Source: Sanderia malayensis
Taxonomy: Eukaryota > Cnidaria > Scyphozoa > Semaeostomeae > Pelagiidae
DNA length: 64,000 nt
Direction: 5' to 3'
Assembly: GCA_013076295.1 (NCBI GenBank)
Contig: RQOL01000855.1
Coordinates: forward strand, 2,666,001 to 2,730,000
The translations under genes were made by a program, and so were the position numbers. Every line of letters begins with the position of its first letter. The first letter of the stretch is position 1. Of this stretch, positions 1 to 12,500 are shown one piece after another. The notes beneath the pieces were generated by a model that saw only the letters and a program-made list of their open reading frames with translations, had not been told where the DNA came from and searched no databases.

Positions 1-3000
1 TCCTCCTTGGTTATCAGGGTAACATTGTTCAATATCTCTCATTAATTTCTCGTCACCATTTTCGTCAGCTATCTTATTGGCACCATCTCCTTCTGGCTCG
101 GAGCTTTTTGGCTGCACCTTTCTTTTTGTCGTGCCATTTGGCATCATATGCGGTATTCCTACTGTGGTGAGCCGGTTTCTTTGGGCCTCGTCGAAAAGTT
201 TACTGACCCGTCTCGGAATTTTCTCCTCCGGTACGATCGTGCCTCGCCTCGTATTCAAGTTGTAGTGCGTCATTTCATCTAGAGGCCCGTTTGTAACTTT
301 GTAGCCGAGCTTTTTCATGGCTTTCGTATTTAGATTCTCAATTCGAAGATTCCGAATTGCATCCATGGGATCAGTGACGTCAAACTTTTTCGTCTTTTCC
401 TCGATGAGATTACTAATTGACAAGATCACGCCCGACATAACGGACAAACCGATGACGTAGTATATCAGTGCCGCCAATTCGACGACCAAGCTAACTCCTG
501 TGTTGGCCACACCGTCTTTATTCAATCCAGGAACCAGATCACCAAATCCGATCGTAGTTAATGAGATGAAACAGAAGTAAAACGAGTCTAAATAATTCCA
601 GTTTTTCTCGCTGCCAGTGAATATGCCTCCTCCAAGGAAGAGCATCAATAGTGCTAATAGACTGGCCGTGATGGCACTTTTCATCTCGATTTTCTCAGCC
701 TCCCGATTATACAGTTTTCGTTCCCAGTACTTTATGGAATGTGCCAATCCATTGGTCAATTCGTTACCGACAGTTCGTAGAAAATACCCCGTCAAAGGTA
801 TGCCAAATAATGCGTACAGTATGCACACGATTCTCCCTGCATCTGTTTTTGGTGCAATGTGTCCATACCCTAAAATGAAGTAAAAAGAATAAGTATGCAT
901 GCATAAGTAAGCTGGGCTATCAGTCGTTTTTGAAATGCATTTTTAGCTTTTATTCATGTAAATTTTTATTATGGTTACAGTAAACACCCGCATGTAAGAA
1001 CCAGTGGGTTAGGAACCTTCCAGGCCGAAGTCCCTGTGCAAAACAATCGAAAAGACAATAGACTATTGTATTTGAACAATAGGCTGGATGCAGAATTCAC
1101 AGGCTCTTATGCGCGGGTTTTTACTGTATTTAGTTTAGTGATGCCTTAAAACCTGGAGTTCTCACTGCCTAGATTTGTTTCTTATAACAATGGGTGTATT
1201 TCTGGCAATAGTTCTCCTACGTTTTGAAGCACACAAATTTTGGATTTCGATTAATTTATTTCAGTTTTGCTCCCAATTCAATCAACCCAAAGATGATTTC
1301 GTTGAAGACGTGAAATAAATATTTTCTTGTCTATTTTGCTTCTGAAACTTTCTAAGATTTCAAAGGGACCGTTTCTTGTCAATGCATCGGTGAATTGTTT
1401 GCTACCACGACAGCTGGGTCTATTGCAAGTATGCAGAACGTTCAGAATCGTAAGAATCATAGAACCATAGTGACGTTCCGTTTCATGAAATATTTAGTAG
1501 AATTTGAGAAGGCCTTTCTTTCCATACACTGTTGTCAAGCAAAGCAGCTGTGTGATTGACTGTGTTTATCACACATATCCAAGAGACACAGGAAGACAGA
1601 CATTTGATTTCAATAGATCGTTCTGGCAGAAAAGATAAAGCATTTGTTGTTTCATTTCAAGAAATATCTAAAAGCTTTCAATAATGGATTCAAACCTGTC
1701 AAAATCAGGGAACATGTCATGGAAATACCCATTTTTTTTATAAGAAACTATGCAAAATTTTCGTGCCAGGGTTTCTTAGTTTCTTAGGGTTTTCTACCTA
1801 ATTATGGTACGAAAAGTTTCTTAGCAAGTTTCTTAACAAAATGTCATCGAGTTGGGATTTGTTACAAATCTGTGGGAATGAAGTGCGCAAGTTGTTTTAA
1901 ACATTTTTTCTCGTTAAAACAACATAGAAAGCTTCTTAACCTTTTTCAGTCACACAAAATCTCCTACCAAAGTTTCTTAAGTTTTGAAAATAGGGTCCTA
2001 TGGTTACTTATAAAGGGTTTCTTATAAAAAAAATGGGTGTATAGTGTATATTTCGTAATTCACTCTAACAGACAGATAAAGCACTGATAAATACTTCTCC
2101 TGGGATTTGATTAAGCTCTTAGTAACCTTGGTATTGGCTTTATCTGGCTTTATAAATTTTAAGGATAGGAGAGTATGTTTGTATGCCTTCTAAATAATAG
2201 AATATTTGACGTTTAAAGACTACCACTCACAAGTTGTAAAGCAGCACTCACAAATGCAAATATTTAAATGAATTTTCCACCAATTCCTCAGGCCTGGTCA
2301 AATATTATATTACATAAAGTAATGTTCTATACAGTTATTGGATTTACTCAAATTTGATTCATGAATTAACCACTGAAGCTACAAGCCACGTTGATAAGGT
2401 GAAAAACAAATTGCCTCCGCTCATTATGGGTCCTTGGGACTGGATTAAGGACAGTTTAAAGTAAATACGAATTTCAAATGAATTAAAGCTTGGATTTTGA
2501 TGATTGCAAATATTTGCATGATTTTTTCATATCGAGGTAAAACGTCGAGTTTTAATTCGGCTTTAGCAATGGGGAGAACGTTGAATTTCGTTCACGAGTT
2601 AAGCAACAGCATCCACTGTATATCCAACTATGTAGACTTGAGTATACTCCTGATGATGTTATCGTGATTTTACCATATGATTGGCTACAGGGTGGAAGAG
2701 AGGCTGACGGGAATGTTTATCAATTTCATTTTTCCGAAAGCGTAACTAAAATAATTCCTTGCAAGCGATGATCAGAAAAATGATAAGCAATGTGTTCAAG
2801 AGAGATTTAAACCCTGATATTATCGAGCCTTTGTTATCTATACTCCAAACACGAATCTTCTACAAGCGACATTTCTTTGAATAATTTCTTCAGGAACTAA
2901 TTTTGTACAATATTATTACCATCATCAACATAACATGGCTTGTTTTCAGTGTGTACCCTGACTACCTTAAGTACGTTGGGTATTGGCTCTCTTTATCAAG

Positions 3001-6000
3001 TTGTTAGTGACTCTCTGTTCAGTTATCAGGCCTAAGATATTCACGTTTTGTTTCCACCAAATGTATTATCTTTACAAAGTCATTGAAAAAGTTTTAAAAG
3101 CTCCAAGTGAGTTTGTTTTCAGAGTAACCAGGGTCACTGCAGATGCATCCAGATGTTGTCGCTGGTTGAAGAAGTTATGCATTGCGCATGCTCGCTAATT
3201 TTATGACCTTGAACATACCTACTATCAAAAAATTTTGATTAAAAAACCGATTTATTTTAGTGTGTAGCATTTGCATCCCGTTGCTTCACAGTGAGCTGCA
3301 ATCAGCCCAAATTGAATTGAGTTGAAATGAATTCAATGCATTGATGTGTTGAATTGAATCGGTGTTGAATGTATGGACTGAGCGCTTTCGTTTCATGTTT
3401 GTGATCACCTCAAACGATTATACCAGTTTGCAAAGAATTCTCAATCCAAGTTATTGATGAAGTTACGAGTTTTATCAAGGCCAGTAGCAGACCTCGTGAA
3501 TGACAGTGTGCTTCGAATAAGCGCTCCCGGCGTTATTAAGCTATTCACATTACCGTTAATTGAAGGAGCGTATAAAAAGGCGTTTATTTACGTTAATGCT
3601 AAACACAGGGGCGTTTGTCATTGTCATAAGTAGCTCTCTCAAGTAAAAACGGTTCGGTCAGGATTTGCGAGCCAATGATTGGTTCATAAAACGTTGTTTT
3701 TTAATTATTTTGCCGTGTGCAAATTTCCCAGGGTGTAGCTACTATTAAAAATGGCTTGCATAATATTGCTGGATGATTTAATGGTTCAAAATTGATTTTG
3801 TTTAATCTCAGCAAATCAGTGCTAATATTAATTCACAAAATTCAACTTGTTTTAATACACGTACCAGTTGAAATGTTTGCATTCGAACACTGTTAAAACA
3901 GGGCAATATTAACCGGTAGTTTTAGAATTAGGAAATCGTTTAATACACGCTACCGATATCAATAGAGTCAGATTTAATTTATTCGGGATTTATTCGGATC
4001 AACGGGCTTGAGAGCGTGTCTTTATGGATGGGAGGGACTACACATGTTGCAAAGCTTACAAAGACGTCTTGGCCATGGAGAAAACGATTTTCTGACATTA
4101 CTAGTGATTTTAAAACAATCATATGTTTACAAGCACAGGTTTTGCACTTGATCACGTAGAATTTGATGAGTTGGATTATCGCAAACATCGCAAGAGGAAC
4201 TGGGAAAATCGCCCCTGCGATTTTTAGTTTGTGTGCAGGTGCAAGTTGAATACTGATCATCAATTCAACCATAGCCCAATCAAACAGTACATGTTTAATC
4301 GCACACAGGATACATAGCGAGATAATCTGATAACTTACGATAAGAAGGCCTATTATTGAAATTCCCGTAGCTTTCTGACGTGTCTGTTTATAATGGCGAG
4401 TTTGTCAGTTCCTGAAGCACACGGAGCAGAAGATAAGCAGATTTTAATACAGCAACGTGTTTGCTCTATGCATTGTGATTGCTATCACATTTCTACGTAG
4501 TCAGTAATAGCGCTTGTGTTATATAGGTCGATGAAACGAGACTTGTTGTCAAATCAATTTTAAGTGCTTCCATGCAGTTGAATTTTGTAGTAACGAGCCG
4601 CCCACAGCTCGTTGCCACCTCCCTGGAAACAGCTTCTGGATACAAGTCTATCGTTTCTTTTAACTCCTTCATAGCACATAGCACAAGCAAAAGTCTATCG
4701 TTTCTTTTAACTCCTTCATTTCATAGCACATAGCACAAACATATGTCTATCGTTTCTTTTAACGTCTTCATAGCACATGTTTGTACTATAGTTGGTAAAC
4801 TATGTATACATAGTAACTGAGTGTATTTTAGGCCTCGCTTTATATCTCCGAACTTGACTGAGTAATGGAAGATTAATGCCCGAAATGGCATGTTGTCTGT
4901 ATCGATGAGCATTTACTCACTCCCTCGATTTTAGACCATAACAGCACGTCATTGTTAAAAGAGACTATTGGTTGTTTAAACATGTGGGTTTAAAAGAATA
5001 TTGTTGATGCAACTGCAAGATTTTTCACACTTAAATTCATTCCTATGTCTTCAAGAACGAGAACGTTTGTGTGCCAAGCATTGCCACTGCGGTTGTGAAA
5101 TCGAGAAAGCAAGCAATATGCATGCAAACTTGGCACGATTTTCTTCAATTATTCATGATATGCATTGTGAGAATGCAAGACAATCATACTGCGAACATCA
5201 TCCATAAAACTCGATAGACTTTGATGGTAGCATCCCAAATTTGCAAAAACAACTTGCTCTGGTCAAGAGTACTAAGAAATGTTGTTCTTTTCTTTGCATT
5301 GCAGGGGCAATTATTATTGTTTGATGTCTTTTGTTAATTGTTTTGAAACTCCCGAGACACACCCGTTTGATTGCACTATAGCAGACTTTGAATTTTGCAT
5401 GCTTTTCTGTGAATATATCAGAATATACAATGATAAATTACGTAAAACTAAAGATGCGGCTTAATAAATATGTCCTGATATGAAAGACGTTTTTATTTGA
5501 TGCTGTGATAATTGTCAGGTTTGTTTCAATATTTTCTCTTTTTGTTTAAAAATTTTTCTGCCCAAGCCACGACAAGACAAATTTTTGCTTGTGGCTACAT
5601 GTGGCCAGGCAAACAAGTTATGAAGACAACTGCTGGATTGGGAAGTATAACTACAGAAGTTTGTTTGCTAAGAATTCGAAGCAGACTGCCCTGTTATTGT
5701 TTGTAGTTCGTTCTTGTTCAGAAATTACTGTGGTGTTGATTAGTTAGCGATAGCTTGGTTTTTGAGGTCTTTGCATGTGTGATCAAACCTTTAAATTCAA
5801 TGATCACGTGGTCTAATTCGTGATCACTTGGTCTTGCAGTAGTAATGAGCTCTAAACAACCGTCCACTATACTTGTTTTATGCAATTGATCAAATGATTA
5901 GAACTCAGTAATTGTTCTCTTTACTTGCTAACTGTAAGCTATGGGACCGTTGTTTTCTATTTTAGAAGCACTGCTTTACTCATTTTGGCCTGTTTATTTG

Positions 6001-6940
6001 TTATTCTTCAGCCCACGAAGTATTTAGTCTAAATTTCCTGCGATAATCTACACAACCTGGGTGTTGGTTATAGTAGAAGTGTTTTTACAACTCAAAGAAA
6101 GCACATTGTATCGAAAGTTATCGACGTTCTGACGTCAATCTATTATTGCTATGAAGGCAGATTTATCTCTACGCGCCCCTTTACACTTAGTTTTGCTCAA
6201 GATGGCTGGCTAATTACAAGTTACCAACTGGCAGCTTGGTTGAACAACCAGTAATGGGTGAAAAGCGAAGCCTCAGCTGAACGTCTGTGCAATAATTTAT
6301 TACTAATCGTTGAAGGTCTTATATGTAATGTCTATGCGGCGTCTTATATGTAATATCTATGCGGCATCTTGCTCAGGGATATATACTGTGAGATCTATTT
6401 GCTTCAAGAGCAATTGTCAGTTATAAAGCGTGGTTGTTACATTTTGCTACCGCGCACTTATCAATTACAACTGCATTCGCAGAGGATGAAATGTTGACCA
6501 TTTGAAACATCCATTACGAAAAGTTACGCGTCGTAGCGTCAGAGATTACACGTTATCGACGTGAAGCAAAGTACATGTTGATGCGCTGCGATTTCGGACA
6601 TCATATACAGTGGCAAAATGCCGCACTTACCTATCGTTGTAACAACGTTGCCACAGAAGAAAAACGCATTGACGAAATTCCACTCTATGATTTCCTTTGA
6701 TTTGAATAATCCCGCTTTAACAGCAACTTTTGTCGCGTCCAAAAAAGCCGCCATGTCTGTCATGTTGATTTTGTATTTATCCATGAGATCTTTCTTGCTC
6801 TTATCATACTTTTGACTTTGGTTTTTATAATCATCGGTTTTCTCGATGCCAAGAAATATCCCCGCACCGAGAAATAAGTAGAGCAGGAAAATAAACGCTC
6901 GGATACCGAGTTTCCTACATATCGCTTTTATTCGACCCAT
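1..6940 (-). CDS. KCNK-like: Two-pore-domain (K2P) potassium channel, 3' end beyond window
   Basis: Exons (minus): 6940-6631 and 869-1. The joined frame runs 393 codons to the window edge with no stop, so the C-terminus is missing. It encodes a background K+ leak channel subunit of the plasma membrane. M1 is at residues ~13-32. The first pore has filter TTIGYGH (101-107), and this motif is created exactly at the splice junction. M2 is ~116-136, M3 ~168-188, the second pore has TTIGFGD (208-214), and M4 is ~235-255, followed by a charged cytoplasmic tail. This two-pore, four-TM order with GYG and GFG filters defines K2P channels. The M1-P1 cap segment has no cysteine, unlike the TWIK/TREK cap disulphide; the subfamily is not assignable. 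The start is the first ATG, just before the M1 segment. The intron is 5.76 kb. Confidence 0.9.
976..1128. mobile_element. MITE-like element, family 2 (153 bp)
   Basis: The ends are inverted copies: the left begins TACAGTAAACACCCGCATG and the right, reverse-complemented, begins TACAGTAAAAACCCGCGCAT, about 27 bp with few mismatches. The outermost TA at both ends fits a TA target site. The middle carries a small inverted motif (GACAATAGACTATTG). No coding capacity. A related copy lies near 8221. Confidence 0.65.
1727..2039. mobile_element. MITE-like element, family 1 copy A
   Basis: Left end ACCCATTTTTTTTATAAGAA (1727 on) matches, inverted, the right end around 2015-2039 (GGGTTTCTTATAAAAAAAAT). 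The interior repeats the motif TTTCTTA many times. No open frame. Similar termini occur near 22113-22450 and 30428-30703. Confidence 0.6.
4644..4779. repeat. ~50-bp tandem repeat, three copies
   Basis: GTCTATCGTTTCTTTTAAC recurs at 4646, 4693 and 4745, each followed by CTTCAT..AGCACAT. Spacing is 47 and 52 bp because one copy has an extra TTTCA. It lies in the K2P intron. Confidence 0.85.
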
Positions 6941-9455
6941 GTTTTCTTCACTTAAACACGATCATCAACCTGCGTAAACTCGATCTGTATGAGTTCAATG
7001 AATCAATCGCATTGTTGGTAGCTACCGAAGCTGTTGGTTAATCAATGTGCAATTTTATATTTCGTCATCTGCGATACTTGCAAGCGGCATTAGGCATGCT
7101 TTCCTTAGTGTAATCCCAACTATATAGCGATGTTTCCTTGATGTTCGACTCCAGTTAGTTGCTGAACGCTGGATTTCTAATTTGCGATGACAATGTCTAT
7201 AAGTTGCTGAAAATGATAACAAGCACAGTGTTTTAAAGGAATATGTCTGGTTGTGTTTTAGGAGTGTTCAATTGTGATTCACCACCCGTAGCATTGTGCC
7301 GTGCCTCGCTCGTGAAGAAATTCACCTGCCAGAGCGAATTGTTTGCGTTGAACCCTCTACGTTTGATTGTCATGTCAGGTATAGGGTATTGTTCTCCTAC
7401 AAATTACATTTCAAGAAGACAGAAACGCATAACCAATACTTATTAATATATGAATTAAAAATGAGACCTGTTTACAAAGACTACCAATGCTGTTGTGTCG
7501 TCCTAGCGACAAGTTCATATTATACATGTTCATTCAGCACAACAATACGCACACAGTCTTGTTCTCTCACTATTATTATTATTATCATTATTTTCATTAT
7601 TTTCCATGTTGTGTATCGCAATAAAACTAGTACACGCGACTGAATGGCAATATGGACAACACAGCGTTGCCATGACGGCAGAGCAATCAAAACAACTGTT
7701 CAAGGAATCTTTAATGGATGTGCGAAATTTGTCGAGCCAGCAGTCAGGCCTGGACAGACTGTTCGAGTCAAGTTCAGTCATTTTTATCGCGCGAATAAAC
7801 AGGCCTTGCTAAATATTTAAACAGAGCAATGCGAGCTCACTGACTCTGATGGGACACCCGATGGTTAAGATCAGTCTCGTTTGGGTTGGCAATGCAAACA
7901 CTCTTTTCTACAGCTTATTTAAGGTTGTTAAAGGAGTTTTTGTGGAAAAAAGTGGTTTGTTGAATTGCCTTATGAAGTTGATAATTCGGCTCCTTTCTTC
8001 TCAAAATCAATATTATTGCTGACGTTTTTGTAGCCCACCCCTTTCAGTTCTCTTGCGAGTTATAAAATGTTGAACCTCGCTATCCCACTTGCCCCAAGCC
8101 ACGCTACCTCTCTGTGTACACCACAAGATACAACTTGATTTATTCCCATCTCCAAGCTTCATGCGTCACATTCATGCATCACTTTCTACACAGTTCGATG
8201 TATCCTAGGTCCCAGTTTCACATTACGGTGAGCACCCGCATGAAGGAAGAAGTTGATTTAGAAGTTTTCAGGCTGATAAAGACAATAGAAGTAACAATAG
8301 CCTATTGTACTATACTTCCTTGATCCCTTTTTAAGGAAGGCGTTTATTCGAAGGGGCGCTTAGAGGGAGGGGCGCTTATTGCAACTTCAATCAATTGGAA
8401 AAGATATATCTTGGAATTAAACAGTTTTCATAATCTTTTACCAAGCAATTTCAACTCGGTACTTGAGAGAGGCTTATTCGAGAGAGTCCGGTATATAAAC
8501 AGTGGGCTGGATGTAAAGTTTGGAATTTTGATGCGTGGGTATTGCATATATAGCAATATTCATGTGGGGGAAGATGCTCTCTCCATTAATCCTGCTATAT
8601 AGGAGCGAAAAGCTACCTTTTCACTCTCGAGTGACTGTTAAGCTGAATAATGTGATGAGATTATTCGCCAGGATTGTACTACCTTGGATTTTAAACCTCG
8701 ATATAAACAGCTGCTCATCGCCAAACTACACACCTGAGACCAGCGATCTCACCTCGATCGCAGATGCAATGTGTAGGCAATGCCTTCGAATTCGGTTTTT
8801 TATCACTTTAATGACAGTTTAATTGGCGCAATGAGCCATCGATGCGTTCAAAACGAGGTTATGTAGTGGCCAAATCGAGGCAGTATAAACAGGACTCCAA
8901 TGTTTCCCAATTGTGCACAATCAAGTGTGTTGAGACATGACGTCATGACGTTCTTCTCTCTCCGGGTGATCTCTCAAATGGGCCATTCACCAAATACCAT
9001 GGCCCATTTGAGGATTGGATTTGAGAAGCCGAGCTTTAAAGCTTCTTAAAACATCATAGCACTAAGACGTCCACACGAAGGACGTACGCTTACAATTTCA
9101 ATTAACACGATGGGTGACCCAGCGAAATGGCATGTTTTTGTAGCCACTATCTTGTTACGTTACTGTATAGTAATTAGGATTTTAATCATGGCTATAATTC
9201 TTGTTTGTTCTTACTTTTCAGAGACGGAGATGGAGGGAGAGATGTGAAACAATGAGACACAGATCATACCACGTCAGCTTACTCTTATCAAATCCACCGA
9301 TGAAAAGGTAAAAATAATAAGAATGCTCTCCATCGTCATCACGGCTCAAATATAGGGTATATGTCAGTACAAAAGGCCCTTTGATTACGACTATAACTAT
9401 TTCTACGACACGAATGTTTCGCTTTTACACATACTGGAAGTAACATTACAAGGCA
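6941..9455. other. Intergenic between K2P and Hes
   Basis: No gene was recognised. The segment just above 6940 must contain the K2P 5' UTR and promoter. It holds an ATT-rich microsatellite (about 7572-7601), a family-2 MITE relative (about 8221-8310) and G-rich GGGGCGCTT motifs (8341-8380). Open frames here lack domains. Confidence 0.6.
8221..8310. mobile_element. Partial MITE-like element, family 2 relative
   Basis: It shares with the 976-1128 element the end motif CACCCGCATG and the internal palindromic stretch around AAGACAATAGA..CAATAG..CTATTG. The right terminus is not clear, so the boundaries are approximate. Confidence 0.4.
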
Positions 9456-9461
9456 TTTATT
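9456..9461 (-). terminator. Likely Hes polyadenylation signal
   Basis: AATAAA on the minus strand, about 120 bp beyond the Hes stop codon at 9582. It is the nearest canonical signal downstream of that stop. Confidence 0.5.
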
Positions 9462-9581
9462 TACAACGCTATTTCTACACAACTTGCATACTGCTTGTGC
9501 AGAGATGTCCAAAACGAACAGCTCTGCGCAAGTCTTTGTTACACTGGACAAGTACCCTAACATCAAACACCGTTAACATCT

Positions 9582-12500
9582 CTATGACACAAGGTTATTT
9601 TGGCCATTCACAACAACATGATGAGAGCAGCAGTCCTTGGCTGCAAATTGTCCCATTTTCTCCCACGGTCTCCACACCTCGGCGCTTTTTTCGTCAGCTA
9701 GCTTCGGCTGCTTGTTGCTATTGTAGTCGAGCGTGGAGTAGCCAAACTGCACGGGAACGAGGACTGTTGCCGGCATGAAGCGAATGCCATTGCTGATAAA
9801 TATCTTCTCAGGTACTTGTGGCACTGGCTTAATAACATTACCATCTGGTGGTCTGATGATGATATTATTGCTGCTACTCGTGTTGCTACATGTTTTGGCT
9901 GGTAGTTTAATCAGTCCTTGTTGTTGCTCTGACAGAGAGATCTGTCTCATCACATTACTGTTATTATTATCATTGCTGAAGTTATTGCTTGTGGTAATCC
10001 AGCCGATATCGCTCTTATGTCGGGTTGAAATCGATTTGACATCGGTTTTCATTTGTTGTTGCTGCTGCTGACGACTCTCGAGTTCCTCTGCCGCTGGTGA
10101 TGAATGGATTATCGACGTCACATTATTGTGATTTTGCCGCATGTTAATCTCGTTTGTCGGTGAAAAGCAGCCAGCTCGCTTGACGCTCTGACGGCTACAG
10201 ATCTGCTGATACGCCATCTTCTTCTCCTCTATCATCGTCCTCGTATCCAGTATCTGACTGAGCGAAGTTAAGGGGCTGTGCGTGTTGCTGTTGTTGTAAG
10301 TACCGAGAGGCATGGTGGTAGTGTCCCGTACGTGACTATTTCTTAACTGGTCGCTTTTTACGTCGGTCTTTGTTGGAGGTGTCTCGGTGGATGCCACTCT
10401 CCTCTCATCACCTGTGAAGCAGTTTGCTAAGTGATTGAGCACGTTGAATTTAACGTTTTCGTCCAGGTCGGGGAATCCAACGACTAATTTTTCCACTTTG
10501 GACTTGCAAGCAACAAAACCAGCTCGATATTTTGCCATCGGGTCCGCTTCATTTGTCTGACCTGAACAGAAAAAAATTATCATTATATTTTTTATTGTTT
10601 AACCACAGTACCACAGTCAGGCCACTATATTTATTGCAGATATTCAAGCATCAAAACGTCCACAATTCATTGCCAGTTTTTTATCGCGTCATGTGTCGTC
10701 TGTGTTTCAACTCTAACATGGTGTACGTGAATCTTTGCAATGGAAACATTTCCACTTGATCTAATTGCGGCCTGCTACATATAAGCCGAACGCCTCTAGC
10801 TCCCTATTACCAGTATCTCATGCCAATTCCACAAAGACTTGACACGATTAAAGTCAGTTTAATGAAAGCACCGCACACATAATGTAGTTATCTGGTCTAA
10901 TACATTATGATTGCTATCTGTGATTTTCTTTCAGAGCAATGGCTTTAAATAGCTCTCATATTGTCCTCGCCCATGTGAAAAACGTCTGAATGATAGTACC
11001 GTGACCAACAGAAAGGATTGTGGCAATTCTAATCACGATGAAGTAAGTGCATTTTACAATTACTATTATCCAGCATATCACTTCGTGATTAGCCTTATCT
11101 GGTTTGGCGGATGGAAAATCAATTAATATCACGCAAAAGGCAAAAGTTACACAATGTGAGTTACTGCTCATTGGAGAATCAGTCCGCTCCTGCTCTTCAC
11201 TGATCTCACTATATGTAACAAGTACTGTATGTATATGGCTTTATATGGGCACCGTAATGGGAAGGGCTTAGTCGGTTACTGTATGTAACGAGTACTGTAT
11301 GTATATGGCTTTATATTGTCACGGTATGAGAAGGGCTTGGTCGGTTATTGTATGTAACAAGTACTGTATGTATGTGGCTTTATATTGTCACGGTATGGGA
11401 AGGGTTTAGTCGGTTACTGTATGTAACAAGTACTGTATGTATATGACTTTATATTGTCACGGTATGGGAAGGGCTTGGTCGGTTACTGTATGTACCAAGT
11501 ACTGTATGTATATGACTTTATATTGTCACGGTATGGGAAGGGTTTAGTCGGTTACTGTATGTAACAAGTACTGTATGTATATGGTTTTATATGGTTACGG
11601 TATGGGAAGGGCCTAGTCGGTTACTGTATGTAACGACCACTGTATGCAAATGGCTTTATGTGGTCACAGTATGGGAAGGGCCTGGTCGGTTACTGGAGTA
11701 CAGTGTGTTCGTTGGTTGCTGTTTAAGAAGCCTGCCATACCGAGATTTATTGACAGGGTTCCTCAAGAAATGTCTGCTATGTCATGCAGCCGTCACGCCG
11801 TGGTCAATGGGCTCTGGGTTGTATATTTAAAAAAAGGTCCTTCCCCCGTCTGCTTTTTGATCCTGGAAAATCCAAAGATGTGTTCAGACATGCTTCAACC
11901 AATCCCAAATTGTATTATACGGCAAAACGAGAATCGCATGGTCATCGATGAAGAGAACAAAGCGTTACTGTGTGTCGCAGACGAAAACCGCGCTCATAAC
12001 AATACATCTAAAATATCTAAAATATTCACCAACCGACCACGTTGCTGGTAACAATTGGCTGATCTTTGGATGATTATTGTCAGCATTGCCGAAGCAAGGA
12101 AGGCTTCTTCAAGTGAGAATTCCCCGCGCTTTTGTGTCTCAGGAAACGCGTTCGGACGCAAACTGGGCCTGCACAAGCTTGCCTTTCGTGAAAATGCGCA
12201 TTGTGTCCGAATCGTGGAAACATGGGTGGTTATGAACTGAATGACCCGGTGGGTCCTGCAAAGTTTTTGGGACCCCGGAAGTTATTGGGTCAGTGTCGAT
12301 AACTATTTACCAACCGTTTGTTTTGAAGATTTTGATTTAAATGGATGTGCGAATTCTAACGGTAAAGACATCAAAATAGTTGGCATTTTATCCGATTGGT
12401 CTTGTTTTCCCGTATATTTATAGGTACAACTGTGTATTCTGATGTGAAGTGGGGAACGTGAAAACGGAACTTTTCACCGTAGGCCCTCCTTTTGTGATAT

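Larger units (their letters stand above)
870..6630 (-). other. K2P intron 1 (5.76 kb)
   Basis: GT-AG intron. The donor follows position 6631 and the acceptor AG is at 871-870 (minus). No conserved exon was recognised inside. It holds two MITE-like elements (976-1128 and about 1727-2039), a three-copy ~50-bp tandem repeat (4644-4779) and a two-copy ~26-bp repeat near 6316-6366. Short open frames here have no recognisable domains and look like chance. Confidence 0.8.

Noticed and set aside
1872..1878. GTGGGAA as a CSL site
   Set aside because: It lies inside a MITE in the K2P intron, far from Hes; a 7-mer is expected by chance.
11591..12051. Plus-strand frames of 79 and 135 codons in Hes intron 3
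   Set aside because: They begin in the 69-bp minisatellite and show no domain or splice support.
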